Assembly: GCA_947494445.1 (NCBI GenBank)
Contig: CANLVD010000007.1
Location: 1-64,000 of the forward strand
Direction: 5' to 3'
DNA from: an uncultured Paracoccaceae bacterium
GTDB lineage: Bacteria > Pseudomonadota > Alphaproteobacteria > Rhodobacterales > Rhodobacteraceae
DNA length: 64,000 nucleotides
In this document: positions 62,092-64,000 of the stretch, piece after piece
Numbering within the stretch: the first letter of the stretch is position 1
Layout: every line of letters begins with the position of its first letter
Notes under the pieces: generated by a model
Database searches by the model: none
The model's input: only the letters and a program-made list of their open reading frames with translations
What the model was told of the DNA's origin: nothing
Position numbers and translations under genes: made by a program

Positions 62092-63980
62092 GCTATCGCG
62101 CCGCATATGATGCATGGAAATCAGACCCTGAAGCGTTCTGGATGGAGCAGTCGAAATCCATCGACTGGACAAAGCCACCCAGCAGGGCGCTCGATGATGC
62201 GGATGCGCCGTTCTACAAGTGGTTTGCCGATGGTGAGATGAACACCTGCTGGAACGCGGTCGACCGGCATGTCGAGGCGGGCAATGGTGCGCGACTTGCG
62301 CTGATTTATGACAGCCCGATCACCGGCGATCTGCGCAAGATCACCTATGCCGAGCTACAGGAGATGACATCGCGCCTTGCCGGTGTATTGGCCGAGCGGG
62401 GGATCACAAAGGGCGACCGGGTCATCGTCTACATGCCAATGATTGCCGAAGCTGTTGTGGCGATGCTGGCCTGCGCGCGGATCGGCGCGGTGCATTCAGT
62501 TGTCTTTGGCGGGTTTGCCGCCCATGAACTGGCCGTGCGGATCGACGATGCGACGCCCAAGGCCATCATTGCTGGCTCCTGCGGGATCGAGCCTGGTCGC
62601 GTGGTGGCATACAAGCCGCTTCTGGATGCAGCGATCGAGCAGGCGGAGCACAAAGTTGACTTCTGTCTGATCCACCAGCGCAGCCAGCAACTGGCCGAGA
62701 TGATTGCAGGCCGCGATGAAGACATGGGTGAGGCCATGGCCGCAGCCACGCCCGCGGACTGCGTGCCAGTGGGTGGCATGGATCCGCTTTACATCCTTTA
62801 CACCTCCGGCACGACCGGCCAGCCCAAGGGTGTGGTTCGTCCGGCTGGTGGTCATGCGGTCGCGCTCGACTGGACCATGCGCAACATCTACGACATAGCA
62901 CCGGGCGAGGTGTTCTGGGCTGCCTCCGACGTCGGCTGGGTCGTGGGACATTCCTATATCTGTTACGCGCCGCTGATCGCAGGCTGCACCTCCGTCGTGT
63001 TCGAGGGCAAACCTGTGGGCACACCAGACGCAGGCACATTCTGGCGGGTCATCGAGGATCATGGTGTCAAATCCCTGTTCACCGCTCCCACGGCTTTCCG
63101 CGCGATCAAACGCGAAGATCCCGAGGGCGAGTTTGTCGGCAAATACGACCTCAGCAGTCTCAAGAGCCTCTTTCTGGCAGGAGAGCGGGCTGATCCGGAT
63201 ACGATCATCTGGGCACAGAACCAGTTGGGCGTGCCGGTGATTGATCATTGGTGGCAGACCGAAACAGGCTTTGCGATTGTTGCAAACCCGTTGGGGCTGG
63301 AGCATCTGCCGGTCAAGATCGGCTCTCCGTCCGTCGCCATGCCGGGCTATGATGTGGTCATCCTTGATGAAGCCGGCCATCCAGTGCCGCCCGACACACT
63401 GGGAGCAGTTGCCATCAAGCTGCCGTTGCCACCTGGCACTCTGCCCACACTTTGGAATGCAGATCAGCGGTTCCAGTCGTCATATCTCACGACATTTCCC
63501 GGCTATTACGAAACCGGTGACGCAGGTGTGATTGATGCAGACGGATATCTCAAGATCATGGCGCGTACCGATGACGTGATCAACGTGGCGGGCCACAGGT
63601 TGTCCACGGGTGCCATGGAGGAGGTGCTGGCAGGTCTTCCCGGCGTGGCAGAATGTGCGGTGATCGGGGTGTCGGATCCCTTGAAAGGGCAACTGCCCAT
63701 GGGGTTTCTGTGCCTGAACTCCAACAGCAAGGCCAGCCCATCTGATGTTGTTGCCGATGCTGTCAAGAAAGTGCGCAACGAAATCGGACCGGTTGCGGCC
63801 TTCAAACTGGCCTGCGTCGTGAATCGGTTGCCCAAGACACGCTCGGGCAAGATCCTGCGCGGGACGATGGTGAAAATCGCAGACGGCGACTCCTTCAAAA
63901 TGCCTGCAACCATAGATGACCCTGAAATCCTGACAGAGATCGCCGAGGCGCTGAAAACGCTGGGATATCCGCAAAAATAG
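62088..63980 (+). CDS. prpE: Propionyl-CoA synthetase
   Basis: The 630-residue acyl-adenylate enzyme makes propionyl-CoA from propionate, ATP and CoA. It has the P-loop YTSGTTGQPKGVVRPAGGHAV and SVVFGGFAAHELAVRIDDATPKAIIAGSCGIEPGRVVAYKPLLD, typical of PrpE rather than Acs. It also has DHWWQTETGFAIVANP and the adenylation Lys in TRSGKILRGTM (about residue 591). ATG 62088 overlaps the GFA stop. It supplies the substrate of PccAB encoded upstream. The last 20 bases of the window hold nothing further. Confidence 0.94.
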   Translation: MSYRAAYDAWKSDPEAFWMEQSKSIDWTKPPSRALDDADAPFYKWFADGEMNTCWNAVDRHVEAGNGARLALIYDSPITGDLRKITYAELQEMTSRLAGVLAERGITKGDRVIVYMPMIAEAVVAMLACARIGAVHSVVFGGFAAHELAVRIDDATPKAIIAGSCGIEPGRVVAYKPLLDAAIEQAEHKVDFCLIHQRSQQLAEMIAGRDEDMGEAMAAATPADCVPVGGMDPLYILYTSGTTGQPKGVVRPAGGHAVALDWTMRNIYDIAPGEVFWAASDVGWVVGHSYICYAPLIAGCTSVVFEGKPVGTPDAGTFWRVIEDHGVKSLFTAPTAFRAIKREDPEGEFVGKYDLSSLKSLFLAGERADPDTIIWAQNQLGVPVIDHWWQTETGFAIVANPLGLEHLPVKIGSPSVAMPGYDVVILDEAGHPVPPDTLGAVAIKLPLPPGTLPTLWNADQRFQSSYLTTFPGYYETGDAGVIDADGYLKIMARTDDVINVAGHRLSTGAMEEVLAGLPGVAECAVIGVSDPLKGQLPMGFLCLNSNSKASPSDVVADAVKKVRNEIGPVAAFKLACVVNRLPKTRSGKILRGTMVKIADGDSFKMPATIDDPEILTEIAEALKTLGYPQK

Positions 63981-64000
63981 GCAAGCGATATCTTGTCTCT

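Overview
The window looks like chromosomal DNA of a GC-rich alphaproteobacterium of the Roseobacter/Rhodobacterales group. The pointers are a PccR-type regulator beside propionyl-CoA carboxylase, small DUF2484-like and DUF6324-like proteins, a TAXI-type TRAP transporter with its own universal stress protein, a dcw cell-division cluster, and a tRNA-His with discriminator A73 and no encoded G-1. I found no rRNA, insertion sequence, prophage or CRISPR array.

Layout. 1-2.2 kb: the 3' end of tuf with its terminator, then a convergent PhoX-like phosphatase. 2.4-11.4 kb: a class III aminotransferase and an FAD/GcvT oxidoreductase diverge from a MurR/RpiR regulator. A TAXI solute-binding protein, a fused TRAP permease and a UspA protein follow. 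11.5-16 kb: a minus-strand operon of a 3-hydroxyacid dehydrogenase, a TIM-barrel isomerase, a phosphonate monoester hydrolase/sulfatase-like enzyme and a PhyH dioxygenase. 16-25 kb: a fatty acid hydroxylase, then a very tight six-gene minus-strand operon (aldehyde dehydrogenase, luciferase-like monooxygenase, DUF1185, alpha/beta hydrolase, Xsc-like TPP enzyme, small protein). It diverges from a LysR regulator and an ectoine-hydrolase-like M24 enzyme. I rate this the best candidate for an undescribed catabolic system.

25-36 kb: a PAS-GGDEF-EAL protein, then murB-ddl-ftsQ-ftsA-ftsZ preceded by two small membrane proteins. A selenium-binding/methanethiol-oxidase family protein and a membrane protein follow ftsZ. 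36-45 kb: efp, an O-antigen ligase-like protein, tRNA-His, mmcB, a large glycosyltransferase, 6S RNA upstream of 5-formyl-THF cyclo-ligase, a cobalt-type nitrile hydratase operon, a YmdB phosphoesterase and a DMT transporter. 45-49 kb: an SLC13 permease, YebC, and a secreted protein made of six Cys/Asp-rich repeats.

49-64 kb is one functional unit for propionyl-CoA assimilation. PccR diverges from pccB across a cluster of TTTGC/GCAAA sites. It is followed by small envelope proteins, pccA, methylmalonyl-CoA mutase, NADP-malic enzyme and propionyl-CoA synthetase. Together these can turn propionate into succinyl-CoA and, by way of malate, into pyruvate; the methylmalonyl-CoA epimerase is not in the window.

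All names come from reading the sequence and recalling families; no database search was run.
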